64,000 bases of DNA from DATDAH01 sp963845425 (GCA_963845425.1 CAWJSC010000009.1:1-64000); one strand, 5' to 3'; positions 23,779 through 32,906 are shown, counted from the first letter of the stretch. A program made the numbers and translations. The notes: generated by a model from the letters alone, not told the origin.

Positions 23779-25092
23779 TCAGCCCGACGGCGGCGTCCAG
23801 ATCAGCCCATCGGTCGCCGCCACCGTGCCCGCGCAGCTGGCGGCGACGCCGCAGGTGCTGCCGCCCCACAGCACCAGGTGGCCCCGGTAGTCCAGCGTCG
23901 CCGGGAACTCCCGCGGCGGGTCGGGGATCCCCCCGAGCGAGGCGTTACGCCACACGTTGGCGTCGGCGTCGAACCAGCGGTCGCCGACGGTGAGGATCGA
24001 CGACCCCAGAGAAGCCAGCGCGTGGTGGGCCTCGCTGCTGGCTGCCCGAAGGGGACCAACCCGCCCGGTCGCGAGGTCGACCCGGACGCCATCTGTCAGG
24101 TTCGACTCGACCACCACGTCATCGCCGAGCAAGGCCACCCGCTCGGGACCGACGGTGAACTCATCAAGGCCGGTGGAGATCGTGGGCGCCCAGGCCTCGG
24201 TCACGGGATCGAGGCGGTCGATGGCGATGGTCCGATCGGATCGTCGCACCGTGGCGACAACGACCTCCTCCCCGGTCCAGACCGCCGTGCGCCAGCCGTC
24301 CGCGGCGGCCGAGGTCGGGACGGGGTCGAGGTTGCGGACGGCCCCCGTGACCGGGTTGATGGCGACCGTCGTTTGCTGTCCGTAGGCGCTGCGCCCGCCC
24401 AGGGGGATAGCGCCGACCTGGACGACCTCGTCCCCCGTCCACACCGCGCCGATCGGGCCGCTCTGGTCGAAATCATCGAAGCCGCCAACGGTGCGCCAGC
24501 TGTCGGTCGACGGGTCGTAGGCCGCGGCGTCATGGAGGACGTCGCCCCCACCTGGCCCGAACTCCTGGCCGCCCCACACCACCATCTCCTGCCCGGTCCA
24601 CACCGCGAAGGGGTAGCTCCGGCCCGAGATCGGTGGCGAGGCCATGGTCCTCCACGTCCGGTCGGCGAAGGAGTAGACCGCGCCGTCCGTCGGGAACTCC
24701 TGCTCCGGCAGCTGGAGCTGGCCGTCGGCACCGACGTCGGGCGGAGGGCGTCGGCTGCCACCCCACACGATCAGCTCGTCGGCCGCCACCACGACGGCAG
24801 CGCCTTCCCGTGCGGCGATCGGCGCCTCGGGGAGGCGCTCCCATGTTCCCGGCTCCGGGAACACGACCTCCTCCGCCACGGTGGGGCCTGCAGGCCGCGC
24901 ATCGTCGCCGGTGTGGACGCGGACGGCCAGGCCGGCGGCAAGGCCGGCGACGAGGAGGCCAGCGGCGATGGCCATCGGCCAGCGCCGGTGGCTCGGAGGC
25001 TCGCCCGGCCGGTATGCGGGCACGGTCGCCGGCTCGGTGCGCTCTCCTACAGCCTGGGCGTACCGGCGGATCTGGTCTTCAAGGTCAAGCAC
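23779..25092 (-). CDS. Membrane-anchored Kelch-repeat protein paired with a sigma factor
   Basis: 437 residues. A short cytoplasmic N-terminus (D-L-E-D-Q-I-R-R-Y-A-Q), one transmembrane helix (about 39-58), then an extracytoplasmic beta-propeller of Kelch-type repeats (P-G-T-W-E-R-L-P-E-A-P, A-V-W-T-G-Q-E-M-V-V-W-G-G, A-V-W-T-G-D-E-V-V). It overlaps the sigma gene by 8 bases. This sigma/Kelch arrangement suggests the N-terminus holds the sigma factor while the propeller senses an outside signal; no zinc anti-sigma motif is present, so that role is inferred from context only. It may be a sensor or simply co-regulated. Confidence 0.75.
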   Translation of the reverse strand: MLDLEDQIRRYAQAVGERTEPATVPAYRPGEPPSHRRWPMAIAAGLLVAGLAAGLAVRVHTGDDARPAGPTVAEEVVFPEPGTWERLPEAPIAAREGAAVVVAADELIVWGGSRRPPPDVGADGQLQLPEQEFPTDGAVYSFADRTWRTMASPPISGRSYPFAVWTGQEMVVWGGQEFGPGGGDVLHDAAAYDPSTDSWRTVGGFDDFDQSGPIGAVWTGDEVVQVGAIPLGGRSAYGQQTTVAINPVTGAVRNLDPVPTSAAADGWRTAVWTGEEVVVATVRRSDRTIAIDRLDPVTEAWAPTISTGLDEFTVGPERVALLGDDVVVESNLTDGVRVDLATGRVGPLRAASSEAHHALASLGSSILTVGDRWFDADANVWRNASLGGIPDPPREFPATLDYRGHLVLWGGSTCGVAASCAGTVAATDGLIWTPPSG

Positions 25093-25537
25093 GGGTGTCC
25101 ACCTCCAGTCGGGTCCGCAGGGCGGCGAGGCCGCGGGCGACGTGGGTGCTCACGGCCGATGGGCTGATGCCCATCGCCTCAGCTGCTTCGGTCTGGCGCC
25201 AGTGGCAGCCGTGGACGAGCCAGACAGCCGTGCGCTGCTGGTCAGGCAGATCCCGCAGCGCCGGCACCAGCATCGGCTCGACGTCGGGAAGCCCGACTTC
25301 CGCGGGCGACGGCAGGACCGGCAGCCGTGGGCGGCGCGTGCGGGACTGTCCAACGCGGTAGAGGTAGCCGACGGGGTTGTCGAGGACCTGGAGTTCGTCC
25401 CAGTGCTCCCAGGCGTAGGCCAGCGCCTCGGCTGTCGCCTCTGTCGCCCCGTCCAAGCCCCGGGCGCCGATGAACGCATGACGCAGCTGCGGCTCGGCCG
25501 ACAACACGAACGCCTCGAACGGCTCATCATCCCTCAC
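25085..25537 (-). CDS. ECF/SigE-like RNA polymerase sigma factor
   Basis: 150 residues. Region 2 (about 15-65, ends in L-D-N-P-V-G-Y-L-Y-R-V-G) and region 4 (about 90-145) with a helix-turn-helix (W-R-Q-T-E-A-A-E-A-M-G-I-S-P-S-A-V-S). Typical short ECF sigma size. GTG start at 25537 with GGAGG upstream. First gene of a two-gene operon with the membrane Kelch protein. It sits between the duplicated blocks of the element, in a position that has no counterpart between lipoprotein and relaxase in the left copy, so it was inserted in (or lost from) one copy. Confidence 0.82.
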   Translation of the reverse strand: MRDDEPFEAFVLSAEPQLRHAFIGARGLDGATEATAEALAYAWEHWDELQVLDNPVGYLYRVGQSRTRRPRLPVLPSPAEVGLPDVEPMLVPALRDLPDQQRTAVWLVHGCHWRQTEAAEAMGISPSAVSTHVARGLAALRTRLEVDTRA

Positions 25538-25721
25538 GCGGCCTCCACACCCTCATAACCATCCTGGCGGGGGATCGCGCTACATGGGGTTAGACCTCCA
25601 CCGATGGTCGAGGGATTCGCATCAGACCAGGGTCCGGGGTCGACCGTTGGCGCAATCGCCGGAACCGGCACGGCCCTCGCGAAGGTCTGGCACGCCGAGG
25701 GGCCTACGGAGGCATGGAGGA

Positions 25722-28700
25722 ACAGACGAGTGCATTGGCCCGAACGGGAGGTCGAGCGGGAGACCCCGCGGGAGGTCGGTGTGGATGGTGGTCGTGGTGA
25801 TGCGCGTCACGACGCTGACGGCGACGGCCGCGAGGTTGCCGGGCTTGCTCGCCTACTACGCGGGCCTGGCCGAGGACCGGGAGCATCCCGGACCGGGCCG
25901 GGGGCCGGTGGACTACTACCTGGACCCGGACGAGCCACCGGGGCGGTGGTGGGGCGGTGGCTGCCCCGCGCTGGGTGTGGACGGCCCGGTCGTCGGCGAC
26001 GATCTGCGTGCGCTGGTCGAGGCGCGGCATCCCGGCACCGGCTCGCCGTTGGGCCGGCGGTTCGGGGACAGGTCGGCTCGGGGTTTCGATGCGACGTTCT
26101 CGGCACCGAAGTCGGTCTCGGTGTTGTGGGCATTGTCGCCGGACGCGTTCGTGCGGGCCGAGGTCCTTGCCGCCCACGACGCCGCAGTCGAAGCCGCTCT
26201 GGGCTGGTTCGAGCGTCATGGAGCGGTGACCCGTCGTGGGACCGACGGGGTGCTGCAGGTCGACACCGGAGGCGTCACCGCGGCGGTGTTCCGCCAGCAC
26301 ACGTCGCGCACGGTGGATCCGCAGCTGCACTCCCACGCCATCATCTCGGCGAAGGTCCAGGACGACACGGGCCGGTGGCTGGCGCTAGATGCCCGGTTCC
26401 TGAAGTACCAGCAACGGACGATCGGCTGGGTCTACGACGCCGTACTGCGCTCCGAGCTGACCGCCCGGCTCGGCGTCGACTGGGTCGACCGCCACGATGG
26501 TGTGCTCGACCTCGCCTGCGTACCGGCGTCGGTACGGGAGGCGTTCTCGGCTCGCACGCCCCAGGTGGAGGCGAGACTGGCCGAGCTGATCCGGGCCTGG
26601 ACCCACGACCACGACGAAGCAGAGCCGGACCCGCGGACGATCGCCCGACTCGAACGCGCCACGGTGGTCGACTCGCGGCCGGAGAAGGTCCATGGCATCG
26701 ACGCCGGCGACCTGCACCTCCAATGGGCTGCAGAAGCACAGGCTGTGGGCTTCGATCCCGCCCGGCTCACCCTTGACCAGATCGGTGGCACTGCCCCGCG
26801 TTGGGGACGGATCCCGGACGAGGCGCTGATCGAAGAGGCCCTGGTGCTGGCTGAGCAGGAGGCGGCGTCGTGGCTGCAGGCCGACCTGGCCCGGCACCTC
26901 ACCACGCTTCTTGCCCCGGACCACGCAGGCAGCGCCGCCGAGTTGATCGCGGAGGTCGACCGGCTCGCCGCTCTCGCCGACCAGCAGTGCGTCCCACTCG
27001 GACCCGAGCCCGACGGCGCCTCCCGTCGACGTCATGATGGACGGCCGGTCACCGAGGCGGTCACCGATCGGCGCCTCACGACCCCGGCGGCGCTCACCCA
27101 GGAACACACCCTCCAAGCCTGGGCGGCCACCAACGTTCGACCCGTCGCTTCAACCGCTGATCCCCAGCACACGGCAGCCAAGGCGATCGCCGGACACGAC
27201 CGCCTGGTGCTGGTCGTCGGACCGGCCGGCACTGGCAAGACCCACACCACCGCCCAAGCCGTCGCTGACCTTCAGGCCCAGGGTCGCCCGGTGGTCGGAC
27301 TCGCCCCATCCGGCAAGGCCGCCGACGTGTTGTCCAACGCCGCTGGTTGTCCGACCGACACCCTGGCCGGGTTCCTCGCCCGCCACCAAGGCCATCGACC
27401 CTCGCCGTGGCCTGCAGGCACGACCGTCGTCCTCGACGAAGCAGGCATGGCCGCAACCGACGACCTCGCCCAACTCATCAACCTCGTCCAGGCGAACCAA
27501 TGGCGCCTCGTCGCCGTCGGCGACCCCGCCCAACTCCCATCAGTGGCCAGGGGCGGCGTGTTCGCCCACTGGTGCGACACCATCCCCCGCCACGTCCTCG
27601 ACGAGCCCCGCCGATTCACCCAAGCGTGGGAAGCAGCCGCCAGCCTCGGGCTGCGCGCCGGTCGACCAGATGCCGTCGAGGTCTACGCGGCCCACGGCCG
27701 CCTCCACAGTTCTCACCCCGCGACCGTCCCGGACCGGGTCGCCTGCTCCTGGCGGGGACACATCGAGGCTGGACGGAGCGTGGCGATCACCACCACGAAC
27801 GCCGACACGGCCCGGGCGATCAACCAGGAGATCCAATGGCAACGCCACCCGACCGGCCACAGTGTCCGACTGTACGACGGCACCAGTGCCTTCGCCGGTG
27901 ACCAGGTCGCCACGAGGCGCAATGACCGGAGGCTGCGGACGAGCGAGGGTGAGCAGGTCCGCAACCGCCACACCTGGACCGTCACCGCCACCCACCCCGG
28001 CGGCGGCCTCACCGTCGAGCATCCGCAGCGGGGCTCGGTCGACCTCCCAGCCGACTATGTCGCCGCCCACATCGAGTTGGGATGGGCAGTCACCGGCTAC
28101 GGCACCCAGGGCGACACCGTCGACATCGGCATCGCTGTCCTCGACGCCAGCGCCAACCGCAACCACACCTACGTCGCCACGACCCGCGGCCGCCACGCCA
28201 ACCACGCCCTCCTCACCGACAGCACCGGCCTCGACGACCCCGCCGAACGCCTCACCCAGATCATCACCCGACCCACCAGCACCGAATCCGCTCTCGCCGT
28301 CCAACAGCGTCTTCACCACGCCGCCGGCGTCGAACCACCCGCGGCCGAGAAGGACTCCAGCGTGGCGAGCCACGACGCGCCCGGCAACCACGAAGGGGAG
28401 GCCCCAAGCATCGAGGACTCGGGCGAAGCGATGCGCCGCCGCCTTGACGCCGTCCAGGAACGAGTCCCGAGTCGTGGAGCTCTGGGACTCGGTCCGTAGG
28501 TTCTCGACAGCGCAGTGTCGGGCTGTCACGATCATCACATCGCTCGTCGACGGCGACACGTCGGCCTCTCCATCCGGACGCAACTGCGTCCGTGCCCTGG
28601 AAGGCCCCCGCCGATGGCGATCAAGAAGCTCCCCAACGGACGCTGGGAAGCGTCCTACCGCGACCCCGCCGGCCGTGAGCGCGTCAAGCACCACCGCACC

Positions 28701-29694
28701 CGAGCCGACGCGGACCGATGGCTCACCACCGTCAAGGAGCAGCTCCATCGCGGCGACTACGTCGACCCACGACAAGGCAAGCGGTCCTTCTCCTCCTTCG
28801 CCACAGACTGGCTCGCCGCCACCACGGCGCACGTCCGGCCGAAGACCCGGACGCACTACGAGTCGGTCCTGCGTGTCCATGGGCTGCCGACCTTCGCCGA
28901 CCAGCCCGTCGGCGCCATCGGCCCGTCCGACGTCCGCCGCTTCATCGCCGAGCGCGTCGAAGGCGGAGCCGCGCCGGGCACCGTGCGTTCGGCCCGCAAG
29001 GTTCTGCGCCTCGTGCTGGCTACCGCCCAGGCCGACGGAGCGATCCGATCCAACCCCTGCGACGGCTCCCGCGTCCCCGCCTCCCCCAAGGCCGAGATGG
29101 TCTTCCTCACCGCCGAGCAGGTCGAGACCCTCGCCGCCACGATCGAGCAGCGGTACGCGACCCTCGTCCGCCTCGCCGCCTACACCGGCCTGCGCGCCGG
29201 TGAGATCTGCGCCCTGCGCGTCGGCCGGGTCGACCTCGACAGCGGTCGGATCACGGTGGCCGAGTCCGTCACCGAGGTCCAAGGACTCGGCCTCCACTTC
29301 AGCGAACCCAAGACCTACGAACGCCGCTCGGTCACGCTCCCCGCCTTCCTCGGCGACGAGCTGGCCACGCACCTCGAGGACCGGCCCGACGACTCCGACA
29401 CGCTCGTGTTCACTTCACCCGAGGGATCGACCCTCAACCACAAGAACTTCTACCGCCGGCACTTCAAGCCCGCCGTCACCGCGGCAGGCCTCCCACCCGA
29501 GACGCGGTTTCACGACCTCCGCCACACCTGCGCCGCCCTCTGCATCTCCCTCGGCGCTCACCCCAAGGCCATCCAGGAACGCCTCGGCCACAGCAGCATC
29601 ACCGTCACCCTCGACCGCTACGGCCACCTCTTCCCCAAGCTCGACGAGAGCTTGACCGAGCGACTCGACGATCTCTACCGCGCCGCTCTCATCA
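25722..29694 (+). repeat. Duplicated relaxase-integrase block, copy 2
   Basis: Second copy of 14858-18725; retains the 108 bp missing in copy 1. Confidence 0.88.
25785..28499 (+). CDS. MobF (TrwC/TraA-like) relaxase-helicase, copy 2, full length
   Basis: 904 residues. Relaxase domain with L-A-Y-Y-A-G, F-S-A-P-K-S-V-S-V-L-W and the His cluster D-P-Q-L-H-S-H-A; helicase domain with Walker A G-P-A-G-T-G-K-T-H-T, Walker B V-V-L-D-E-A-G-M and the C-terminal G-Y-G-T-Q-G-D-T motif preceded by the segment lost in copy 1. Would start conjugal processing at oriT, but no transfer pump is visible nearby, so transfer would need a partner. Start at ATG 25785 after GGGAGG, same as copy 1. Confidence 0.9.
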   Translation: MVVVVMRVTTLTATAARLPGLLAYYAGLAEDREHPGPGRGPVDYYLDPDEPPGRWWGGGCPALGVDGPVVGDDLRALVEARHPGTGSPLGRRFGDRSARGFDATFSAPKSVSVLWALSPDAFVRAEVLAAHDAAVEAALGWFERHGAVTRRGTDGVLQVDTGGVTAAVFRQHTSRTVDPQLHSHAIISAKVQDDTGRWLALDARFLKYQQRTIGWVYDAVLRSELTARLGVDWVDRHDGVLDLACVPASVREAFSARTPQVEARLAELIRAWTHDHDEAEPDPRTIARLERATVVDSRPEKVHGIDAGDLHLQWAAEAQAVGFDPARLTLDQIGGTAPRWGRIPDEALIEEALVLAEQEAASWLQADLARHLTTLLAPDHAGSAAELIAEVDRLAALADQQCVPLGPEPDGASRRRHDGRPVTEAVTDRRLTTPAALTQEHTLQAWAATNVRPVASTADPQHTAAKAIAGHDRLVLVVGPAGTGKTHTTAQAVADLQAQGRPVVGLAPSGKAADVLSNAAGCPTDTLAGFLARHQGHRPSPWPAGTTVVLDEAGMAATDDLAQLINLVQANQWRLVAVGDPAQLPSVARGGVFAHWCDTIPRHVLDEPRRFTQAWEAAASLGLRAGRPDAVEVYAAHGRLHSSHPATVPDRVACSWRGHIEAGRSVAITTTNADTARAINQEIQWQRHPTGHSVRLYDGTSAFAGDQVATRRNDRRLRTSEGEQVRNRHTWTVTATHPGGGLTVEHPQRGSVDLPADYVAAHIELGWAVTGYGTQGDTVDIGIAVLDASANRNHTYVATTRGRHANHALLTDSTGLDDPAERLTQIITRPTSTESALAVQQRLHHAAGVEPPAAEKDSSVASHDAPGNHEGEAPSIEDSGEAMRRRLDAVQERVPSRGALGLGP

Positions 29695-29699
29695 GCTGA
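28614..29699 (+). CDS. int: Tyrosine recombinase (integrase), copy 2
   Basis: 361 residues, intact: T-G-L-R-A-G-E, H-D-L-R-H-T, L-G-H-S-S, D-R-Y-G-H-L. It is the integrase nearest the intact tRNA end, 3.2 kb from it, with only the hydrolase/nuclease cargo between. Differs from copy 1 by scattered substitutions and a different C-terminal tail. Probably the active integrase of the right-hand element. Confidence 0.92.
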   Translation: MAIKKLPNGRWEASYRDPAGRERVKHHRTRADADRWLTTVKEQLHRGDYVDPRQGKRSFSSFATDWLAATTAHVRPKTRTHYESVLRVHGLPTFADQPVGAIGPSDVRRFIAERVEGGAAPGTVRSARKVLRLVLATAQADGAIRSNPCDGSRVPASPKAEMVFLTAEQVETLAATIEQRYATLVRLAAYTGLRAGEICALRVGRVDLDSGRITVAESVTEVQGLGLHFSEPKTYERRSVTLPAFLGDELATHLEDRPDDSDTLVFTSPEGSTLNHKNFYRRHFKPAVTAAGLPPETRFHDLRHTCAALCISLGAHPKAIQERLGHSSITVTLDRYGHLFPKLDESLTERLDDLYRAALIS

Positions 29700-29792
29700 C
29701 TGAGTTCCCCGTACCGACGACGCGGAGCACGTCGAGAGCCGTGAGCTGCACCGCCGACAGCGCGTGGTCGGGACAGATGCCGAGGTCGTCAC

Positions 29793-31427
29793 TCAGCGAA
29801 GCGTGACGGTTCGCAGATGGTCCTTGTGCGCGCGCACCAGCCGAGAGACGTTCACGTTCTTCACTTTGCTCGACTTCGTCGGAATGCCTTCGCAGCCGAC
29901 AGCTTTCGTGCCCGCTTCGCCGAAGCGGTACAGGAAGCGAAGGATCTTGTCGTTCGTCGACCAGTAGTTCCAGATTCGCTCGTCGACCGCGGTCTCGATG
30001 GAGTGCCAGTCGCGGCGGGTGCCAACAGCTGCGCCAAGCAGATGCATCGACTGGATCCGCGGCTGCTCATCGTGGCGTGTCGCCAGCGCCTCAGCCGTGG
30101 CCGTCATTACCCTGCCACCAAGGCTGAAGCCGATGAGAACGACGGAGCTCAGATTCGCCCGGACGATCGCATCGGCCAGCACGGTGCCGGTCATGGTGGC
30201 CCGGGTTCGCGCCACATGCCAGGGGTTCTTGGCAAGGCTCGCAGCCGCGAAGGCCCCACCCAGGGGTCCGAGGAGCCTGCTCGCGCTACTTGTTGCTTGG
30301 GCTGCCGCTTGTTTCGCGGCCTGCGCCGTCAGCTGTCTTGCTGATGCGGCGGCCGCGAGACGCGTCAGCGACTTGAGCTCCTTGGCGCCCCACGTCAGCC
30401 GGTACACCGTGGCGTCGGGATACCGCTTGTTGACGACTCGCTCCCAGTCACCCCAGCCAGTCTTGCCCTCCGAGAGGAAGCCGTTGGCGAAGATCACGGT
30501 CACGCCGTTGCCGTCGGACACCCTGTCGAATCCGAACGACTCGTCTGTTCGAACGTAGGCGTTTGCCACGCTTGCGCCAGAAGCACTGCCGAGGCCGGCG
30601 CCGACGGCCGTCACCACCGCGGTTCCGCCCGCCATCCCGTAGCCACCCGCCGCCACGGCCCCACCACCGAGCAGCGCGAGTCCATGGCTGCTGGCGGCGG
30701 CACCGGACAGCGTCCCCGCCCCCGCCCACGCGGCAGACCCGATAGCACCGCCGATGGCTGGTGCCGCAACGAAGGCCAAGGGGCCCACCACGGCGAGACC
30801 GGTGACGCACGCGACCGAGATGGTGGTGAACCTCCGCGCGTTGAAGCGCTCGAACTCCAGCCAGGGCAGGTAGTCGTCGAGCGAGTCGACTTGAGCGCCA
30901 AGCTTCGTAAACGACGGAATCTCGTGGCTGTGCTCGGCACAGAACCTGTCTCCCCCCTTCACGCCGCCTTCCCGGTCGGCGAAATGACGGCATCGAGGGA
31001 CGTCGCACCATCCGGTTGGCGATCCGCACTCGACGCACAGATAGCGGCGGGTCCGGAATAACGTCCTGGCCGTCGAGAGCCGATGGTCAGCGAGCGTGAG
31101 GCAGTCGGAGCACCAGCCCCGCTCGACGGTCTCGGTGAGGTCGCTGAGCAGCTCCGCGATGTGCTCCGCTACGTCCTGCCACCGCTCCGCCTCCTTCTCG
31201 TGATGCCGGCGCTTCTGCTCGTTCCGCGTTCGCCGGCGCGCGAACTCATGCTCGGCGAACCGCTCAACCGCCCCCACGAGCGCTTGGGTGGGGAGCCCCT
31301 CTGGGACCACCTCGACCTGGGCGACGCCAGCCTCCCAGCCCACGGTCACGGCAAGCTCCCCGTCACAGGTGCACACACATCGGTAGCCGGAAGCTCCATT
31401 CGGCTTGTAGGCGATGCGAGTTGGCAC
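29793..31427 (-). CDS. DUF726-like alpha/beta hydrolase with Cys-rich N-terminus and Gly-rich membrane segment
   Basis: 544 residues. N-terminal part (about 1-160) has a helical K/R/E-rich stretch and several Cys/His pairs (W-C-S-D-C, Y-L-C-V-E-C-G, W-C-D-V-P-R-C-R-H-F, F-C-A-E-H) that look like zinc sites. Residues about 205-290 are Gly/Ala-rich with several likely membrane helices. The rest resembles TMCO4/DUF726 hydrolases: V-T-V-I-F-A-N-G-F-L, W-G-A-K-E-L, and nucleophile elbow I-G-F-S-L-G-G-R-V. Catalytic Ser is present. GTG start 6 bases after TAGCCT. Divergent from a nuclease-like gene 65 bases away. Membrane-embedded hydrolase plus zinc sensor plus nuclease partner in a cargo slot suggests an effector, possibly defence; unproven. 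Confidence 0.72.
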   Translation of the reverse strand: MPTRIAYKPNGASGYRCVCTCDGELAVTVGWEAGVAQVEVVPEGLPTQALVGAVERFAEHEFARRRTRNEQKRRHHEKEAERWQDVAEHIAELLSDLTETVERGWCSDCLTLADHRLSTARTLFRTRRYLCVECGSPTGWCDVPRCRHFADREGGVKGGDRFCAEHSHEIPSFTKLGAQVDSLDDYLPWLEFERFNARRFTTISVACVTGLAVVGPLAFVAAPAIGGAIGSAAWAGAGTLSGAAASSHGLALLGGGAVAAGGYGMAGGTAVVTAVGAGLGSASGASVANAYVRTDESFGFDRVSDGNGVTVIFANGFLSEGKTGWGDWERVVNKRYPDATVYRLTWGAKELKSLTRLAAAASARQLTAQAAKQAAAQATSSASRLLGPLGGAFAAASLAKNPWHVARTRATMTGTVLADAIVRANLSSVVLIGFSLGGRVMTATAEALATRHDEQPRIQSMHLLGAAVGTRRDWHSIETAVDERIWNYWSTNDKILRFLYRFGEAGTKAVGCEGIPTKSSKVKNVNVSRLVRAHKDHLRTVTLR

Positions 31428-31433
31428 TCCGCG

Positions 31434-31439
31434 AGGCTA
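31434..31439 (-). promoter_or_regulatory. TAGCCT -10 element of the DUF726-like gene
   Basis: Minus-strand TAGCCT, 6 bases before the GTG at 31427. Confidence 0.45.
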
Positions 31440-31478
31440 GGTGCGCGGTGCGCCCCGGTGCCGCTGGAGCGAGGGCAG

Positions 31479-31484
31479 TACGTT
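31479..31484 (+). promoter_or_regulatory. TACGTT -10 element of the nuclease-like gene
   Basis: TACGTT, 8 bases before GTG 31493. With the element at 31434 it makes a back-to-back promoter pair 40 bases apart. Confidence 0.4.
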
Positions 31485-31492
31485 CCCTCACC

Positions 31493-32758
31493 GTGCCGGG
31501 CGTGATGAAACCGTGGGACCACACGGACCTCCGTGAACCAGGAACCGACCGTGGCTGGCCCTGGCGCGGCAACCTACGTCTGCTCCAGTCGTGGTGGCGC
31601 CAAGAACGACTCGGCGTCGAACCGGGTGTCGGGCCACAGCGGACGGGCAAGCCCAGCGGCGCGTGGTTTCCGCTTGAAATCGCGGAACGGCCCGAACTTC
31701 AGCACCTCAACTTCTACGACGCCGAGGTCGCGGCGGCGGTCCGGGACCGGGTCGCTCGAGGTGGGTCATGGGGTGGCATCGTCAAGGCCGACCGGGTCTA
31801 TCGAAGCCTGTTGTCGTCACAGCCGGTTTGCTTCAACATGTTCGGGTACCTGGCCCGCGATGAGGCGGTGTTGCTCGACTGGCTCCAGGCGATCGGGCTC
31901 GATGCCGTCAGCATCGAGCCCACGGAGGACTCGGATCCCTTCCTGGTTCGGATCGAGTACGCACCGCCTCGCAAGGCCCACCTCGACAGCGGCTCGGCGT
32001 TCGATGCCTGCATCACCTACCGCGACCCGGGTGGACGTCGGTGCTTCGTAGCGATCGAGACCAAGTACGCGGAGAACCTTGCCGACCAGAGGGTCACGAC
32101 CGATCCCAAGTACGCGGCAGCCACCGTCGCCTCGGGTCACTGGAAGGACACCGCCGTGGCGGTGCTCAACCAACCCTCGCCGGTGCAGTCGTGGCAGAAC
32201 GTCCTGCTCGTGCAGAAGGCCGTGGAGCAGCGCACCCACGGCTGGGAGACAGGAACGTTCGTGATGATGGCCGATGGGCACGATCTCGGAGCGCTCCGCG
32301 CGACGGCCGCCGTGTGGGGCCAGTTGAACGAACCCGAGCGTTGGGTCCGCTGGTCGCCGTATCAGCAGGTGGTCGACATCGCCCGACGCCACGACGCGAC
32401 CATCGACTGGTGTGACTGGTTCAGCAGCCGCTACCTCGATCTTTCCCCGATCTTCCCCGCGCTTCTTGATGACCCCAACCGCGCCCGTGACATCATCCGA
32501 GCGAGCGGTGACCGCTGGGCTTGCTCGGCGTTCGCCGGCGCAGCGACAGACCTCGTCGCCTACGGCGAACGCTGTGTCGGAACGGAGTCGGTGATCAGGC
32601 GTGTCGCCGACGGGGACCTCGCCCTCGCCAACACGCTCGACCTCGTCGCCGCAGCCCAGCACTATGAGTCGCTCGTCGAACCGCTCAAGGAAGCCCGGCG
32701 CCTCGTAGCTCCGATCTTCGACGCAACGGATCCCGCCGGTTCCTCGGCCGATCTTTGA
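31493..32758 (+). CDS. PD-(D/E)XK nuclease-like protein (PGN_0703-like)
   Basis: 421 residues. The core F-D-A-C-I-T-Y followed about 17 residues later by A-I-E-T-K-Y matches the D...ExK active site of PD-(D/E)XK nucleases; the preceding C-F-N-M-F-G-Y-L stretch is as in the PGN_0703-like group. No helix-turn-helix or methylase partner is present. Acts presumably on DNA in the cytoplasm. GTG at 31493 is chosen because it follows TACGTT at the leaderless distance; ATG at 31505 is an alternative. Transcribed away from the DUF726-like hydrolase, and both lie between integrase and the right end of the element. Confidence 0.68.
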   Translation: MPGVMKPWDHTDLREPGTDRGWPWRGNLRLLQSWWRQERLGVEPGVGPQRTGKPSGAWFPLEIAERPELQHLNFYDAEVAAAVRDRVARGGSWGGIVKADRVYRSLLSSQPVCFNMFGYLARDEAVLLDWLQAIGLDAVSIEPTEDSDPFLVRIEYAPPRKAHLDSGSAFDACITYRDPGGRRCFVAIETKYAENLADQRVTTDPKYAAATVASGHWKDTAVAVLNQPSPVQSWQNVLLVQKAVEQRTHGWETGTFVMMADGHDLGALRATAAVWGQLNEPERWVRWSPYQQVVDIARRHDATIDWCDWFSSRYLDLSPIFPALLDDPNRARDIIRASGDRWACSAFAGAATDLVAYGERCVGTESVIRRVADGDLALANTLDLVAAAQHYESLVEPLKEARRLVAPIFDATDPAGSSADL

Positions 32759-32830
32759 GCGTCCGGTCCGAGTTGGCCTGCTGGGCCCTTCCGTCCGGTG
32801 TCGCCCCGTCCCACGCAGTACCGGTCAGTC

Positions 32831-32852
32831 TCGCGGAGTTTTCGCGGAGTGC
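32831..32852. repeat. Element-end repeat, right copy
   Basis: Identical to 12078-12099 and 19325-19346; 55 bases inside the right attachment site. Confidence 0.75.
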
Positions 32853-32906
32853 GGGCGACTCGCCCGACCTCCAAGCCACCGGCGCAACCCTGTGACCAGG
32901 GGAAAC

